The notes under the pieces: generated by a model
Seen by the model: the letters and a program-made list of their open reading frames with translations, nothing else
What the model was told of the DNA's origin: nothing
Databases searched by the model: none
NCBI GenBank assembly: GCA_030374765.1
Contig: JARGXX010000005.1
Location: 1-64,000 of the forward strand
Direction of reading: 5' to 3'
DNA: 64,000 bases
From: Agarophyton chilense
Lineage: Eukaryota > Rhodophyta > Florideophyceae > Gracilariales > Gracilariaceae
Shown: piece by piece, positions 38,401 through 49,238 of the stretch
Position numbering within the stretch: position 1 is the first letter of the stretch
How the letters are laid out: the number at the start of each line of letters is the position of its first letter
Translations under genes and position numbers: made by a program

Positions 38401-39033
38401 TCGGACAATGGATCTAACTTCGCCTCGAAGTTCTTCCAGAGCGCCTGCCAAATCCTTGGCATCAAGAACCTCTTCACGTCCACGTACCATCCGCAGACCA
38501 ACGGTCAAGTCGAGAGGTTCAACCGAACCATGTTGTCTGCCTTGAGGCATTATGTTGCTGAGCATCAGCACAACTGGGACCTTTACAGCGATGCGCTGAC
38601 CTTTGGGTACAATACACAAGTCCATTCTAGCACCGGCCATTCCCCGTTCGAGTTGGTACTCGCTAACGCCCCGGAGCCGCTGGCTCTACAGAGACTCGGA
38701 ACCCTAAAAGGGAAGGCTCCTCGCGAGATTAAGATGCAGTTTTTGACACAGCTGCGTCAACTGCTGTCGCGCGCGACCGGTGCCTTAACTAAAGCGCAGC
38801 AACGCTACAAGCAGCGGTACGATGCTCGCGTCGTTGAGAAGCGAATGCCAGAACCCGGTACGTATGTGTACCTACGGAGGCACTTAGACCCTAGGGAGCC
38901 AGAGGTTCCAGGTGAGAAGATCTCCCGTAAATTGTCGTTGGACCTTACAAGGTCATCAGCGGTGACGAGGAAAACCACACGGTTCTTATTGAGAACGAAG
39001 GACTCGAGGAGCGTCATAACCTGGACCACGTAG
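35452..39033 (+). CDS. pol: gypsy Pol, unit 4
   Basis: It has the domain set of unit 1 and variant type A, matching units 1 and 3. Confidence 0.95.
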   Translation: MGFTKDDAMEVLSVLDTGAAPHLIHQDAVPGLRITPLAPAQKTLGLNDAGGHALKIRGTTVLTVRIADYLARVPFLVAERLSTDVILGCDFIDKHVDAIHPKRGTLYMSKNSSVPIYRRPASDWRHTPPKGEGKKLKKDPFYHCRRIHVARKIALSPSSETIVLARCADGGSFFLQPEEKLFDKYRVRLANGVANVRSNRPFRVIVANFARHEVTLCKGQVLGRAVPQRPSDIYAILHDRQPEEPEPGNLRPHPACDTRESQTTEPPTSLLDSIDLSEISPKMQRAVKGMLGKHEDMWSGKLGEIRGPPHRIKLMSGATPVHSQPYRAGPKIREHEFAEVKRMLDAGVIEPARSEWASPVVFVPKPDGSLRFCVDYRRLNALTVKDTYPLPRIDECLDSLGEAQFFTTLDCNSGYWKLSVAPEDQDKTTFTCHAGTYRFPRMPFGLCNAPATFQRIVDILLAGFKWQCCLVYIDDVIIFSKNADEHIRHVDEILTVLRNAGLTLKLKKCHFFRRSVDYLGHVIKPGLLEVATKNLEALQKARPPATQTEVRSFLGMCNVYRRFVRNFAKVAAPLTELTKKEVSPRLPQLTAEQLEAFEMLKQALTHAPVLKLPRADRPFTVETDASAGQIGCVLTQVHNEIRHPVGYWSRTLSATERRYSTTERECLAVVWALTILRPYLERTHFTVISDHQSLRWVLGLSDSDANSRLTRWRLRLAEYDYEVIYKKGSENQAADALSHMPTDGETAMRPSEDIPCFVCEPEATGPSITFCNASHPWDAAFDVEEHELTAVSLEELLAEQATDSFCEDMRERSLHDPKCRVYTDHDGLLVRKARIDQSEQVLTPKSLRERVMHMHHYPRVAGHPGGRKMYATMRRRYYWPSMAADVYRLVNECDSCVKERISLVRKSSRLKLFPATAPLESVAIDILGPLQTTSRGNRYLLVICDRFTKLTKTIPLSNTDAFAIARSFCTHWVFVYGPPVTLLSDNGSNFASKFFQSACQILGIKNLFTSTYHPQTNGQVERFNRTMLSALRHYVAEHQHNWDLYSDALTFGYNTQVHSSTGHSPFELVLANAPEPLALQRLGTLKGKAPREIKMQFLTQLRQLLSRATGALTKAQQRYKQRYDARVVEKRMPEPGTYVYLRRHLDPREPEVPGEKISRKLSLDLTRSSAVTRKTTRFLLRTKDSRSVITWTT

Positions 39034-39059
39034 TCATTGGGGCGTCTAAGCCGCCCGCG

Positions 39060-39329
39060 GTGACGGGAGATGACGAAAGCGTCATAGACAAGATAGTGGG
39101 TCATACCCAGGGAGCGGCGGAGAAACGCGAGTACAAAGTTCGGTGGCTCGGATATACAGCAGAGGAAGACACCTTCCACACCGCTGATAGCCTGCCGTGG
39201 AACCTCGTGGCTCGCTACTGCCGACGACGGAAGATCAGCGTCCCCGACCGGGATGAGATACTTCTGCGAGCTAACCATGGCTCCACTCATGACCTAGTGG
39301 AACCCGCTGAGGCAAACTCGCAAGTGTAA
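39060..39329 (+). CDS. gypsy chromodomain ORF, unit 4
   Basis: The chromodomain frame is identical in protein to that of unit 1. Confidence 0.85.
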   Translation: MTGDDESVIDKIVGHTQGAAEKREYKVRWLGYTAEEDTFHTADSLPWNLVARYCRRRKISVPDRDEILLRANHGSTHDLVEPAEANSQV

Positions 39330-39504
39330 ACACAACACTGAAACTGTTGGACCTGTGCGGGCTCCCCGCTATTGCGGCTGGAGCAGAGCCCGTACCAATC
39401 CCAACACATTCGCTAGATGGCTAACCTACTGGAATGATAGAGCAAAGGAGGCAGGCAGGTGTTCAAGGGAACGCATTTGTTTTATGAAAAGAAGGTTTGG
39501 ACAG

Positions 39505-39963
39505 CTACACTTGAGATAATTCCTCCTCACTATCTAGGAGTTCGTCCCCAGGGGCTGTCGACGGCCCTGCAGGCACGGCAGTGCTGCTGATATCAGGGAT
39601 AGCCCCCGTAGTCGAAGTGGTTGGTGCGGCTACTGCAGCAGGTCCCGGCGTTGACGAAGGGTTGTTGGCCATCCTGGCCTGGAGTTGAGCAAGGCTCGTC
39701 ACCCCGTAGCCCTTGAGGGCATCCAGTAGAGCTGCAGCGGAGTTCTCTTTTGCAAGCTCACTTGGCGGTGCGGGCACCAATCCAAGTTTTGGCCGTTTAA
39801 CCAACGGTTGGTCGACCATGTCGACATCCTTCGGTTCGGAGGCTAGCTTCGCTAGTTGTTGGCGACGCCATTCTGCAAGGCGTACCGATTTCGTCGAGTT
39901 CGACGAGGTAGATACCCGGCCTACAGAGAGAGGAGCGATGAAGTCCGCCCGCGGATTCTCCAC
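39505..39963 (-). CDS. antisense ORF-S, unit 4
   Basis: It encodes the same 152-residue protein as unit 1. Confidence 0.55.
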   Translation of the reverse strand: MENPRADFIAPLSVGRVSTSSNSTKSVRLAEWRRQQLAKLASEPKDVDMVDQPLVKRPKLGLVPAPPSELAKENSAAALLDALKGYGVTSLAQLQARMANNPSSTPGPAAVAAPTTSTTGAIPDISSTAVPAGPSTAPGDELLDSEEELSQV

Positions 39964-40044
39964 AACGAGGTTGCCTCTTTGGTCATGGATGACTAGGTAT
40001 TGTTCTGGAATGTCCAGAGTCCAAAGGATTGGGTTGAAGACAAC

Positions 40045-41325
40045 CTAATCACAGCCGCGATGCACCGGAGTTGCTCCATCGTTGTGGGCAGGGCGCATGG
40101 CGCCACACATTCGGACGCGTGGCGTCGCAGGGAAGTCAGGAAACACCCCGTCTTTTGGAAGAGAAGACCACCAGGTCTTGTCGATAAATTCGAGTAGAGT
40201 CTCAAGACTCTTCGCTTCGGCGTTGCGTCGCTCGTCATCAGCCAGATCGGGCTCGACGCCAGTGAGATTAGGATCTCTTATGTCCTTGCGTACCGGTGGA
40301 GGGATCCACCATAAGCGACCCGCGCGGGCCTCATAGATGAGATGGCGTGCCACCGAGCAGGCCCATTCAGTGCGGAGCACTGTTTGGTATCCAGGATACG
40401 TGGTGAAGTATGAGCCACGGTAGACGACTACCGGCGGAGTTTCGTTGAAGAACCCGTAGGGGACTTCAACTTCCTCCCACCACGATGGCAAAGGCCATGA
40501 TATGTCGCGGATGACATCTTTCTGGAAGCAGTCGACCTCGACTTGGTGGTAGGCTACCAGAACCTGGTACTTATGGCGGCGCATGCGCTCGAATTGTCGC
40601 CAAGAATGTGGCGTGTACGTCATGATTTGGTCGAGCCAAGCGTCCATCGGAGGTAGTACCCTTGCGACAAAGTCGCCTGACGCATCGCGCCTACAGGGGT
40701 CGAGGACCCAATTGGCTCCGTTGTCACGGGTGACCGTCGGAGGCAGCACCCGGAGTATTTTCGGATTCCGTAGGATGCGCTCAATCTCCTCGGCACCCAT
40801 GCCGTTGTGGACTTCCTCGAAGGTGGTCAGCCAGGGAATCCCCTCAGCATCCTCGCAGAGGTACGGGAAAGGCAAGCAAAGCTTGTGAACCAGAGGGCGG
40901 TCGTCCGCCCAACTTTCAACCCTGTTCAGGAAGCTTTCGCGTAGCGTCCTCGCTACGTACGGCTCATCCGCCGGACGTCGGTAGAACTCGATGTCTACCC
41001 GGCCGATGAAGTCATCGGAAATTAAGCGGCGGAACGCGGAAAGACGCGCTCGTCGTTCGATTAGCAGCGGCAAGAAGTGACGGCGACCCCACACGGTCAG
41101 GTCCGATGAAGGATGGCTAGCCATCTCTCTGAAGGTGTACGAACGGAAGCACTCTTCGATGTCTGCGACATCTCGTAGCCATGTGGCTACTTTCGCGAGT
41201 CCTATTGGGACTTCAGGACGAGACAAGGTTGTCTCTGAGGCCCAGCGAACCCGTTGAAGCGATCGATCGAAGAGCGGTTCGCGGTGGCCATCGCGGCGGC
41301 GCTTGCAGGGATCCGTTCTTATCAT
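40045..41325 (-). CDS. antisense ORF-L, unit 4
   Basis: It encodes the same 426-residue protein as unit 1. Confidence 0.65.
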   Translation of the reverse strand: MIRTDPCKRRRDGHREPLFDRSLQRVRWASETTLSRPEVPIGLAKVATWLRDVADIEECFRSYTFREMASHPSSDLTVWGRRHFLPLLIERRARLSAFRRLISDDFIGRVDIEFYRRPADEPYVARTLRESFLNRVESWADDRPLVHKLCLPFPYLCEDAEGIPWLTTFEEVHNGMGAEEIERILRNPKILRVLPPTVTRDNGANWVLDPCRRDASGDFVARVLPPMDAWLDQIMTYTPHSWRQFERMRRHKYQVLVAYHQVEVDCFQKDVIRDISWPLPSWWEEVEVPYGFFNETPPVVVYRGSYFTTYPGYQTVLRTEWACSVARHLIYEARAGRLWWIPPPVRKDIRDPNLTGVEPDLADDERRNAEAKSLETLLEFIDKTWWSSLPKDGVFPDFPATPRVRMCGAMRPAHNDGATPVHRGCD

Positions 41326-41429
41326 ACTGTGCGTGGCACAGTTGAAGCAATATCAGCGATGCGGTGCTGTCTTGTGATCGGGATCACTCTTGGCTGTAGC
41401 GGGGACGCTACAAGCTGAGAAGGGGGTGA

Positions 41430-42607
41430 TGTGACGCAACGCGCCGGGCCCTTATTGAGGACAAGTAGCCACCCTCCTCCGACCTCCTTACACTAAGCAG
41501 TGACGACGCCGTAATAGCTGGCATACCGCCAGGATGGAATACCGTGCATGGCGCTAGGTGTCATACGTGTGGCAATGGCCGGCAGCTAGTTCGTGTGGTT
41601 GGCACCATACAGTGCTCTGCACTGCTGCCTTGTAATTTTAATTGTATTTATTAGTTGTAATCTATCGTAATGGCTAACTGCTAAGCGGCCGGCGGTACCT
41701 GAGCGCCGGGTCGCCGGGGACTAGACCGAAGTAAAGTCCAAGAGGCGAGCGACGCCTCCGAACTACTAGTTCGTGTCTTGAGACTATAGGGTTATCAGAC
41801 CTTCGTTCCCAGTCGACGCCGACAAGACAGGCAGCAGTCTGATCAACTGCTGCAGAGGTATCTCTCGCGTTTTAGCCTATCGATTATTCCCCGTCCAGTC
41901 CTTGCCCTCACGGCCATCGGTCGCCGCGTGGCGCATTGCACTTTCGCTCGGTCTATTGGACCGCTGGCAGTTCTACTGCCCGAGCAGATTGTAGACCCGT
42001 ATCCGTTGGATACCGAGGTGTGGATCAGGAGCCTCGGATAAGTGAGTATCACTTCCAGGTGCAGCTGGTAAAGCCAGGCAGGCGCATTCGTCTGGGCGCT
42101 GGTTCAATCCCAGGGCTTGCCCTGCTTTGCTATCGTCACCCGTTGGGTGTGAGTGATTACCACTTTGTGGCGCCAGTCGGCATAGCCAAGCAGACGCTCT
42201 CGTCTGAGCGCTGGTACAATCTCAGGGCTTGCCCTGCTCTGTTATCGCCACCCGTTGGGGGAAGTGGTTGGTGCGTCGTTGCCGACGTTAGGGTCGTGGC
42301 GCTAGTCCGGGCTCTGGTACAATCCCGGGGCTCGCCCCGGCTACTCGTCTTACGCGGCGTATATCCAGGCCGATCACTTCGGTTCGTGTCGGATCGACAC
42401 CACTCCGAGCACGTCTTCCGGACGCCTAGAGCTCCTGTGGAACGATAGGAGTCTGTGTCTAGTCGACACTCCTCGCCTGTGAGACGACGCCTCTCTTGAG
42501 TCGTTGCGGACTCTAGGGCCAGATAGCCGACCCCAGCTTTCCAGGCTCTGCCTGTGCGTAGCTCTCGCCGCCCGCGGCTGGTCTCCCGAGTAGCGCATTG
42601 CGTTACA
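41430..42607 (+). repeat. gypsy LTR 5 (shared by units 4 and 5)
   Basis: It is 1,178 bp and the last LTR that matches LTRs 1-4 by eye. Confidence 0.96.
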
Positions 42608-42711
42608 TTTCTGGTCTCCCAACTTAGAAACACAAGAGACTAGGCACTCTCACTTCTTCAAATTCAAGGAGATACTCGTCTTTTTGCCCAGGTCGTCACC
42701 CGGACCCAGTC

Positions 42712-45030
42712 ATGAGCACCCGATCGGGTGCTTCCTTCAGGCGTTCGACTTCGAACGACAATCAGTCCGTTTCGGTCAGTGGTCGAGAGGCTAGTTCTAC
42801 AAAGAACAACGCCTCAGCACTCGGCGGAAGCAAACCCCCGAAACTTTTCCGAGTTGCCCAGTTAGCCCATGGCCCGACGCCCGGGGAGGTGCAGTCAGCG
42901 ACTGCGAGAGATGCAGCCTTCTCACCCTCCCCAGTCGTGGAAGAACCTTCTTCCTCCGGACCTGCAGGTCCTAGTGTGCCAGTGAACACACCATCGGTAG
43001 CTCTTGCTACCTCGCCTAGGGTGGAGTTCACTCCCCTTCCCTTACCGAGGCTGGACCCCCCAGCGAAACAGTCTACGACGACTGATACCGTTCGTCCCAG
43101 TAAGGTGTTTCCCCCTGAAAAAGGTCTTCATGCCCCACCCTCGGGAGGAATTCCCATCAACGTGGATGAAACTCCATCCCCAAGACTTCCAATGGACGTA
43201 GTACCGGTGCAAGTTCGACAGCTCGTCGTTGCCGAGGTCGTAGACCTCGTGCCCAGGCTCGTGACCCAGCAGGTTAACGAGGCTGAGCGGAGTTGGAGGG
43301 AATCCCTCGAAGCTCGACTCGCCGAACTAACTGTAAAGGTTGTAGGTGAAGTGCAAGCTGCGCTGCAACAACGCCTTCAATCTTTTCTTGCGTTCGAGAT
43401 CCCCCTCCAGGTGTTGCATGCCACACAACGAGGAGGTGTCACTTCTAATGGACAGGAGCTCCAGGGCCTGGAGACTCGAATCGTCAACCTGGACAAGAAG
43501 GTCGAGGACCTAGAGTTCCAACGAGCTGCCCTGCAAGGCCAGGTGGCATTCCTTATGAAGCATGGTACTTCTCCATCAGAAGGTGAGGTTCCCTCACACA
43601 AGCCCAGGGCTTCCAGAGCCAAGCAGGAGCGCAAAAGCTCTAAGGTGAAGCGCAAATCCGGTTCGGAATCTTCGTCCACGGATGATATATCATCCTCGAG
43701 CTCAGAGTCCGGTGCGGACTTGCAGAAGCACAATCTCGCAGAGATTAACCCTGCTAATAGCCGCTTCAAGAAAGTCTTGTCGTACAAGACATATCGGTTA
43801 GATAATCGAGCAACAAGCGAGAGCTCGAAAGTTAAGCGACGTGTCGCTTCTATGGTCAAGCGGTTCAATACCACCATGGCGAACCGTCGGTTCGACGGAG
43901 CAGATCCTATGTCAGTCCTGACCTTTTTAGCCGCGTTCAAACGCGAGGCCAATAACAACCGAATCTCCGAAGGTATGGCAAAGTTAGTACTCCCGTACTT
44001 CCTGACGGGCAATGCCCGTATAGCGTACGACAGTACTTTGCACGCGGACGCGATTGACGATTCCTCCACGGGAATCAAGTCATGGCCAGAGGCTATCCAA
44101 AGGCTGCTACGCAGCTACGCGAAGGATGAGTATATCCAGGATCTAGTACGTGATCTCCGATTACTACGCCAGAGGGCTGGTGAGACTGAGCAGTCTTTCG
44201 GACAGCGTGTCCGCCTGAAGTTCTCGAGACTTTGTGGGGTTTATTCACAGGAAGAGCAAATTGCTTCCTTTATCGAAGGGCTCTTGCCCAGCGTCGCTTC
44301 GTGTGTGACACGAGACCGCCAGCTCCACCGCGATCGATTTACGACCTTGGACGCTGTGGTTGAACTGGCTATGTCTCATGGACATACGTCACGGCTGACG
44401 CGACCGCTCAGGCATCCGTTGAATGTCAAGCCGTATCAGGCTAATGCACCGGTGATGTCACTGGAGGGTACGACACTTTCCACCGATACGGCTCTGACAG
44501 GCCGTAATCTTGGCGACGACGCCATACTGCATATCGGCACCGATGTAGAGGGTCCGCCTACGGACCCAAGCTACAGTTGTAGCACAACAGAGGCGGAAAC
44601 CCTTCCGCAATCTGACCCGTTGGGACAAAGTGACCCCGCGCTTCCGGTAGTGTCAAACTATAACACCCGTATGGAGGAGTGGGCGCAGCCCAAGCGCGTT
44701 GGATGGGTTGATCGAAGGCTCCAGCGGAGCCAGCATGCGCCTCAACGCGAAGCTTACGGAGCTTGTTACTTATGCGCCAATCCCGACCACGTGGTCGCTG
44801 ATTGCGAGTGGATCACTCCGGCCATGCGAGCGCAGGCTCGACAGCGTATAATTGAGGCCTCTCCAGAGATAGCGGCAAGGATTCCGGCGATGGTCTACTT
44901 CGTGGCAGGACTCACGCCTCCACGAAGAGGATACCAGGCCCTACGACCTAGCGCGGTGTCCGCGCAACCCCAGGTCCTTCGCAAGGACAACGCTGAGCCC
45001 CAAGCTGAGGGAAACGTCCCCCGGACTTAG
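42712..45030 (+). CDS. gag: gypsy Gag, unit 5
   Basis: It encodes the same Gag as units 2-4. The 5' half of unit 5 shows no unit-specific difference that I can see. Confidence 0.95.
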   Translation: MSTRSGASFRRSTSNDNQSVSVSGREASSTKNNASALGGSKPPKLFRVAQLAHGPTPGEVQSATARDAAFSPSPVVEEPSSSGPAGPSVPVNTPSVALATSPRVEFTPLPLPRLDPPAKQSTTTDTVRPSKVFPPEKGLHAPPSGGIPINVDETPSPRLPMDVVPVQVRQLVVAEVVDLVPRLVTQQVNEAERSWRESLEARLAELTVKVVGEVQAALQQRLQSFLAFEIPLQVLHATQRGGVTSNGQELQGLETRIVNLDKKVEDLEFQRAALQGQVAFLMKHGTSPSEGEVPSHKPRASRAKQERKSSKVKRKSGSESSSTDDISSSSSESGADLQKHNLAEINPANSRFKKVLSYKTYRLDNRATSESSKVKRRVASMVKRFNTTMANRRFDGADPMSVLTFLAAFKREANNNRISEGMAKLVLPYFLTGNARIAYDSTLHADAIDDSSTGIKSWPEAIQRLLRSYAKDEYIQDLVRDLRLLRQRAGETEQSFGQRVRLKFSRLCGVYSQEEQIASFIEGLLPSVASCVTRDRQLHRDRFTTLDAVVELAMSHGHTSRLTRPLRHPLNVKPYQANAPVMSLEGTTLSTDTALTGRNLGDDAILHIGTDVEGPPTDPSYSCSTTEAETLPQSDPLGQSDPALPVVSNYNTRMEEWAQPKRVGWVDRRLQRSQHAPQREAYGACYLCANPDHVVADCEWITPAMRAQARQRIIEASPEIAARIPAMVYFVAGLTPPRRGYQALRPSAVSAQPQVLRKDNAEPQAEGNVPRT

Positions 45031-45185
45031 AGGCCCAAGTCTCCTCTTCTAAGACTCCGGATATCAGAGACGAAGGTGACGAAATCGTTACCAAGTGTCT
45101 ATTAGACAAGTGTGCAGAAGTTGTTACGCCGCAACAGGACCCCGTCCTCAAAATAGGACGCTTCAACTACAAAGTTGTAGCCCGT

Positions 45186-48100
45186 GTGGGCTTTACCAAA
45201 GACGATGCCATGGAGGTTTTATCCGTATTGGATACAGGGGCCGCTCCTCACCTCATCCACCAGGATGCAGTTCCGGGGTTGAGGATAACCCCATTGGCAC
45301 CCGCTCAGAAGACCCTCGGACTTAACGACGCAGGAGGGCATGCCCTCAAAATACGCGGCACCACCGTGCTAACCGTCCGCATCGCGGACTATCTGGCACG
45401 CGTGCCATTCCTGGTCGCCGAACGTCTGAGTACAGACGTGATCCTAGGATGTGATTTCATCGATAAGCATGTTGACGCTATCCACCCTAAGAGGGGGACC
45501 CTATATATGAGTAAAAACTCATCTGTTCCTATATACCGACGACCGGCATCTGATTGGCGTCACACACCACCGAAGGGTGAGGGAAAGAAGCTAAAGAAGG
45601 ACCCCTTCTACCATTGCAGACGTATTCACGTCGCACGGAAGATAGCCCTTTCTCCTAGCTCTGAAACCATCGTCTTGGCGAGGTGCGCCGATGGAGGAAG
45701 TTTCTTCCTCCAGCCAGAAGAGAAGCTCTTCGACAAATATCGCGTTCGTCTGGCGAATGGCGTCGCAAACGTTCGCAGCAACAGACCGTTCAGAGTTATT
45801 GTCGCCAACTTCGCTCGTCACGAAGTGACGCTTTGTAAAGGACAAGTCCTTGGTCGTGCTGTTCCGCAGCGCCCGTCAGACATCTACACAATCCTGCACG
45901 ATCGACAACCCGAGGAACCGGAACCCGGAAACCTCAGGCCACACCCGGCATGTGACACTAGAGAGTCTCAGACGACCGAGCCTCCAACGAGCCTCTTGGA
46001 CTCGATAGATCTCTCGGAGATCTCGCCAAAGATGCAGCGTGCCGTGAAAGGGATGCTTGGTAAGCATGAAGACATGTGGAGCGGTAAGCTTGGAGAGATT
46101 CGAGGACCTCCTCATCGGATCAAGTTGATGTCAGGGGCAACCCCTGTTCACTCGCAGCCTTATCGAGCTGGACCGAAGATTAGAGAACACGAGTTCGCCG
46201 AAGTGAAGCGTATGCTTGATGCAGGTGTCATCGAACCGGCCAGGTCAGAGTGGGCAAGCCCAGTTGTCTTTGTTCCGAAACCCGACGGAAGCCTACGCTT
46301 CTGCGTAGATTATAGGCGCCTCAACGCCCTTACCGTGAAGGATACCTATCCCCTACCCCGCATAGACGAGTGTCTTGACAGCTTGGGCGAGGCCCAGTTC
46401 TTTACCACGCTAGATTGCAATAGCGGGTATTGGAAACTGTCCGTCGCGCCTGAAGATCAGGACAAAACCACGTTCACGTGTCACGCAGGGACCTATAGGT
46501 TCCCTCGTATGCCCTTTGGGCTTTGCAACGCCCCAGCAACGTTCCAGAGAATCGTGGATATCCTGCTAGCAGGATTCAAATGGCAATGTTGCCTGGTGTA
46601 TATTGATGATGTCATCATCTTCTCCAAAAATGCGGACGAACACATACGACATGTGGACGAGATACTCACTGTTCTCAGAAACGCAGGGTTAACCCTGAAG
46701 TTGAAGAAGTGTCACTTCTTTCGGAGGTCAGTAGATTACCTTGGCCACGTAATCAAACCGGGCCTGTTGGAAGTTGCCACGAAGAACCTTGAGGCTCTCC
46801 AGAAGGCGCGACCACCTGCGACGCAGACTGAAGTTCGATCCTTTCTCGGAATGTGCAACGTCTACAGACGTTTTGTGCGAAATTTCGCGAAAGTTGCTGC
46901 ACCGCTGACGGAGCTTACGAAGAAAGAGGTTTCACCTCGATTGCCGCAGCTCACAGCTGAGCAGTTAGAAGCGTTCGAAATGCTTAAGCAAGCACTGACG
47001 CACGCGCCAGTGTTAAAGCTACCAAGGGCAGACCGCCCGTTTACGGTGGAGATCGATGCCAGTGCTGGCCAGATTGGTTGCGTCTTGACGCAAGTTCATA
47101 ACGAAATCCGTCATCCAGTTGGGTATTGGAGCCGGACCTTGTCCGCCACCGAGAGGAGATACTTCACTACGGAGCGAGAATGTCTCGCAGTTGTGTGGGC
47201 GCTGACCATATTACGGCCTTACTTAGAGCGCACGCACTTCACAGTGATCAGCGACCACCAGTCCTTGAGATGGGTTCTCGGATTGTCGGACTCCGACGCG
47301 AATAGCCGCCTAACTAGATGGAGGTTACGCCTCGCAGAGTATGATTACGAAGTCATTTACAAGAAGGGCTCGGAAAACCAAGCGGCCGATGCGTTGTCGC
47401 ACATGCCCACAGATGGTGAGACCGCTATGAGACCTTCAGAGGACATACCCTGTTTTGTGTGTGAGCCGGAGGCTACAGGCCCGAGCATCACGTTCTGCAA
47501 TGCCTCGCATCCTTGGGATGCCGCCTTCGACGTTGAAGAACATGAGCTGACGGCGGTTTCGCTAGAAGAATTGCTCGCCGAGCAAGCCACAGACTCGTTC
47601 TGTGAGGACATGAGAGAACGGTCTCTCCATGACCCTAAATGCCGTGTGTACACGGACCACGATGGACTATTAGTCCGAAAAGCTAGAATAGATCAAAGCG
47701 AGCAGGTGCTCACACCAAAATCGCTAAGGGAGCGCGTGATGCATATGCATCATTACCCCCGTGTCGCAGGACACCCGGGAGGACGAAAGATGTACGCCAC
47801 GATGCGTCGACGCTATTACTGGCCAAGCATGGCCGCCGATGTGTACCGTTTGGTCAACGAGTGTGACTCGTGTGTGAAGGAGAGGATTTCTCTTGTGAGA
47901 AAAAGCTCCCGATTGAAGCTGTTCCCGGCGACCGCACCGCTGGAAAGTGTCGCGATCGACATCTTGGGGCCACTTCAGACTACGAGTAGAGGTAATCGTT
48001 ACTTGCTGGTGATCTGTGACCGCTTCACAAAGTTGACGAAGACCATCCCTTTGTCGAACACCGATGCGTTCGCAATTGCAAGGTCGTTCTGCACCCATTG

Positions 48101-48767
48101 GGTGTTTGTCTATGGACCACCCGTCACTCTCCTGTCGGACAATGGATCTAACTTCGCCTCGAAGTTCTTCCAGAGCGCCTGCCAAATCCTTGGCATCAAG
48201 AACCTCTTCACGTCCACGTACCATCCGCAGACCAACGGTCAAGTCGAGAGGTTCAACCGAACCATGTTGTCTGCCTTGAGGCATTATGTTGCTGAGCATC
48301 AGCACAACTGGGACCTTTACAGCGATGCGCTGACCTTTGGGTACAATACACAAGTCCATTCTAGCACCGGCCATTCCCCGTTCGAGTTGGTACTCGCTAA
48401 CGCCCCGGAGCCGCTGGCTCTACAGAGACTCGGAACCCTAAAAGGGAAGGCTCCTCGCGAGATTAAGATGCAGTTTTTGACACAGCTGCGTCAACTGCTG
48501 TCGCGCGCGACCGGTGCCTTAACTAAAGCGCAGCAACGCTACAAGCAGCGGTACGATGCTCGCGTCGTTGAGAAGCGAATGCCGGAACCCGGTACGTATG
48601 TGTACCTGCGGAGGCACTTAGACCCTAGGGAGCCAGAGGTTCCAGGTGAGAAGATCTCCCGTAAATTGTCGTTGGACCTTACAAGGTCATCAGCGGTGAC
48701 GAGGAAAACCACACGGTTCTTATTGAGAACGAAGGACTCGAGGAGCGTCATAACCTGGACCACGTAG
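45186..48767 (+). CDS. pol: gypsy Pol, unit 5
   Basis: It is variant type B, like unit 2. It is the only Pol with private amino-acid differences (two, in the RNase H region), marking where unit 5 starts to diverge from the rest. Confidence 0.93.
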   Translation: MGFTKDDAMEVLSVLDTGAAPHLIHQDAVPGLRITPLAPAQKTLGLNDAGGHALKIRGTTVLTVRIADYLARVPFLVAERLSTDVILGCDFIDKHVDAIHPKRGTLYMSKNSSVPIYRRPASDWRHTPPKGEGKKLKKDPFYHCRRIHVARKIALSPSSETIVLARCADGGSFFLQPEEKLFDKYRVRLANGVANVRSNRPFRVIVANFARHEVTLCKGQVLGRAVPQRPSDIYTILHDRQPEEPEPGNLRPHPACDTRESQTTEPPTSLLDSIDLSEISPKMQRAVKGMLGKHEDMWSGKLGEIRGPPHRIKLMSGATPVHSQPYRAGPKIREHEFAEVKRMLDAGVIEPARSEWASPVVFVPKPDGSLRFCVDYRRLNALTVKDTYPLPRIDECLDSLGEAQFFTTLDCNSGYWKLSVAPEDQDKTTFTCHAGTYRFPRMPFGLCNAPATFQRIVDILLAGFKWQCCLVYIDDVIIFSKNADEHIRHVDEILTVLRNAGLTLKLKKCHFFRRSVDYLGHVIKPGLLEVATKNLEALQKARPPATQTEVRSFLGMCNVYRRFVRNFAKVAAPLTELTKKEVSPRLPQLTAEQLEAFEMLKQALTHAPVLKLPRADRPFTVEIDASAGQIGCVLTQVHNEIRHPVGYWSRTLSATERRYFTTERECLAVVWALTILRPYLERTHFTVISDHQSLRWVLGLSDSDANSRLTRWRLRLAEYDYEVIYKKGSENQAADALSHMPTDGETAMRPSEDIPCFVCEPEATGPSITFCNASHPWDAAFDVEEHELTAVSLEELLAEQATDSFCEDMRERSLHDPKCRVYTDHDGLLVRKARIDQSEQVLTPKSLRERVMHMHHYPRVAGHPGGRKMYATMRRRYYWPSMAADVYRLVNECDSCVKERISLVRKSSRLKLFPATAPLESVAIDILGPLQTTSRGNRYLLVICDRFTKLTKTIPLSNTDAFAIARSFCTHWVFVYGPPVTLLSDNGSNFASKFFQSACQILGIKNLFTSTYHPQTNGQVERFNRTMLSALRHYVAEHQHNWDLYSDALTFGYNTQVHSSTGHSPFELVLANAPEPLALQRLGTLKGKAPREIKMQFLTQLRQLLSRATGALTKAQQRYKQRYDARVVEKRMPEPGTYVYLRRHLDPREPEVPGEKISRKLSLDLTRSSAVTRKTTRFLLRTKDSRSVITWTT

Positions 48768-48793
48768 TCATTGGGGCGTCTAAGCCGCCCGCG

Positions 48794-49063
48794 GTGACGG
48801 GAGATGACGAAAGCGTCATAGACAAGATAGTGGGTCATACCCAGGGAGCGGCGGAGAAACGCGAGTACAAAGTTCGGTGGCTCGGATATACAGCAGAGGA
48901 AGACACCTTCCACACCGCTGATAGCCTGCCGTGGAACCTCGTGGCTCGCTACTGCCGACGACGGAAGATCAGCGTCCCCGACCGGGATGAGATACTTCTG
49001 CGAGCTAATCATGGCTCCACTCATGACCTAGTGGAACCCGCTGAGGCAAACTCGCAAGTGTAA
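48794..49063 (+). CDS. gypsy chromodomain ORF, unit 5
   Basis: The chromodomain protein is the same as in unit 1, with at least one silent DNA difference. Confidence 0.85.
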   Translation: MTGDDESVIDKIVGHTQGAAEKREYKVRWLGYTAEEDTFHTADSLPWNLVARYCRRRKISVPDRDEILLRANHGSTHDLVEPAEANSQV

Positions 49064-49238
49064 ACACAACACTGAAACTGTTGGACCTGTGCGGGCTCCC
49101 CGCTATTGCGGCTGGAGCAGAGCCCGTACCAATCCCAACACATTCGCTAGATGGCTAACCTACTGGAATGATAGAGCAAAGGAGGCAGGCAGGTATTCAA
49201 GGGAACGCATTTGTTTTATGAAAAGAAGGTTTGGACAG

